A DNA stretch of 7,155 nucleotides, from contig JAOAFP010000074.1 of the NCBI GenBank assembly GCA_026416215.1, forward strand, positions 1-7,155. Direction: 5' to 3'. Positions within the stretch are counted from its first letter, which is position 1. Each line of letters starts with the position of its first letter. This DNA is from Negativicutes bacterium. GTDB taxonomy: Bacteria; Bacillota; Negativicutes; SKW292. This document shows, piece after piece, positions 6,348 through 7,155 of the stretch. The position numbers were made by a program, and so were the translations under genes. The notes below the pieces were generated by a model. That model ran no database searches, was not told the origin of the DNA, and saw only the letters and a program-made list of their open reading frames with translations.

Positions 6348-7155
6348 ATGCGCAGCATGACAGGCTATGGACGAGGAGAACACAGCGATGGCTGCCGCAT
6401 GGCGGTAGTTGAAATCCGTAGTGTTAACAGCCGGAATCTGGAGATAAATATCAAATTGCCGAGGGGATTTCTGGCTGTTGAGGAAAAAATCCGCCAGTCG
6501 GTGGCAAACTGGGCCCGTCGGGGGAAGTTTGACGTTTACGTCACCTGCAGCCGTACCGACGGCGGCGGGCAGACCGTTGTGGTCAACGAGCCGGCAGCAG
6601 CTGCGCTGGGTCGGGGGCTTGCACAGGTTGCCGGGTACCTGTCCGGGCTGAATGTCTTTCTGGAGATATGCCGGGCAGTTGATATGGGGAATCTGCTGCA
6701 GATCGAGAAAGATGCAGTCGGGGATGATGATTTTTCAGCGATACTGCAGGCCCTTGAACAGGGGCTTGCCAGTCACCGGCTTGCCAGGGACAGGGAGGGA
6801 CTGATAATCCGGCAGGATATAGCCTGCTGTTTGTCCAATATAAGGGCGGAAGCAAATAAAATTGCCGACCGGTTGCCGGCGGTGGCCGACGAATATGAGA
6901 AACGGCTGCGCAAGCGGATCATGGCTATGATTGAGGATTACGGGCTGGCGGCGGCCGAGCCTCGGATTATTCAGGAAGTAGCAATCTGGGCCGAAAAAAA
7001 CTCTATCCACGAGGAAATGTCCCGTCTGGGCGGGCATCTTGAACAGGTGGCGCTGCTTATTGAGGAAACCGATGTTCAGCCGCTGGGCAAGAAGATTGAT
7101 TTTATAGCTCAGGAAATGCACCGGGAGATAAACACAATTGGCTCGAAGGTATCTG
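6348..7155 (+). CDS. yicC: YicC/YloC-family endoribonuclease, 3' end missing
   Basis: The reading frame stays open from ATG 6348 to the window edge, giving 269 residues. The family is about 290 long, so roughly 20 residues are outside. The N-terminus M-R-S-M-T-G-Y-G-R-G is the family hallmark. It is followed by E-I-R-S-V-N-S-R-N-L-E-I at 22-33 and K-L-P-R-G, in the YicC N-terminal domain (about 1-155). The C-terminal DUF1732 region ends with G-K-K-I-D-F, Q-E-M-H-R-E and N-T-I-G-S-K at 247-267. Characterised members (E. coli YicC, B. subtilis YloC) are reported as RNA-processing endoribonucleases; activity here is inferred from the family. The start lies one base after the dapL stop (TGA-A-ATG) with only a weak GGACGG upstream (6332-6337), suggesting translational coupling to dapL. 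An alternative ATG at 6357 would remove the conserved first residues. The next genes may be remA and gmk, as in many Firmicutes. Confidence 0.93.
   Translation, partial: MRSMTGYGRGEHSDGCRMAVVEIRSVNSRNLEINIKLPRGFLAVEEKIRQSVANWARRGKFDVYVTCSRTDGGGQTVVVNEPAAAALGRGLAQVAGYLSGLNVFLEICRAVDMGNLLQIEKDAVGDDDFSAILQALEQGLASHRLARDREGLIIRQDIACCLSNIRAEANKIADRLPAVADEYEKRLRKRIMAMIEDYGLAAAEPRIIQEVAIWAEKNSIHEEMSRLGGHLEQVALLIEETDVQPLGKKIDFIAQEMHREINTIGSKVS

Overview
The window is ordinary, densely packed core-genome DNA with every recognisable gene on the + strand. Gene content and order point to a Firmicutes-type bacterium. A DUF2232/YybS membrane protein, the cyclic-di-AMP phosphodiesterase GdpP, ribosomal protein L9 and the replicative helicase DnaB form the classic yybS-gdpP-rplI-dnaB block. 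The LL-diaminopimelate aminotransferase DapL and a following yicC gene recall anaerobic Clostridia (Peptococcaceae-like) or possibly Negativicutes. DNA composition looks moderately GC-rich. The lineage is inferred from gene content; nothing here fixes genus or family.

Layout: positions 2-382 are the 3' end of a yybS-like gene cut by the window edge. gdpP (390-2378), rplI (2391-2837) and dnaB (2837-4174) follow with 7 bp, 12 bp and a 1-base overlap between them. After a 60 bp gap comes dapF (4235-5089, GTG start), then an 84 bp gap, then dapL (5174-6346, GTG start). One base after the dapL stop, a yicC-family gene begins at 6348 and runs off the right edge. No tRNA, rRNA, CRISPR array, insertion sequence, phage gene or convincing rho-independent terminator was seen. 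No gap reaches 300 bp.

How the genes fit together: GdpP breaks down the second messenger c-di-AMP, which in Firmicutes governs potassium and osmolyte balance and cell-wall integrity. RplI and DnaB belong to the ribosome and the replication fork. DapL makes LL-diaminopimelate directly from tetrahydrodipicolinate, and DapF epimerises it to meso-diaminopimelate, the precursor of lysine and of the peptidoglycan cross-link. YicC/YloC proteins are RNA-metabolism endoribonucleases and in many Firmicutes precede remA-gmk-rpoZ. The tight spacing suggests one or two transcription units. The 60 bp and 84 bp gaps around dapF are the only places with room for internal promoters.

I looked for a previously undescribed system and did not find one. 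The second-look items are modest: short inverted repeats in the two gaps, a substitution in the first DHH motif of GdpP, a degenerate GGDEF domain, and a c-di-AMP/diaminopimelate gene neighbourhood.
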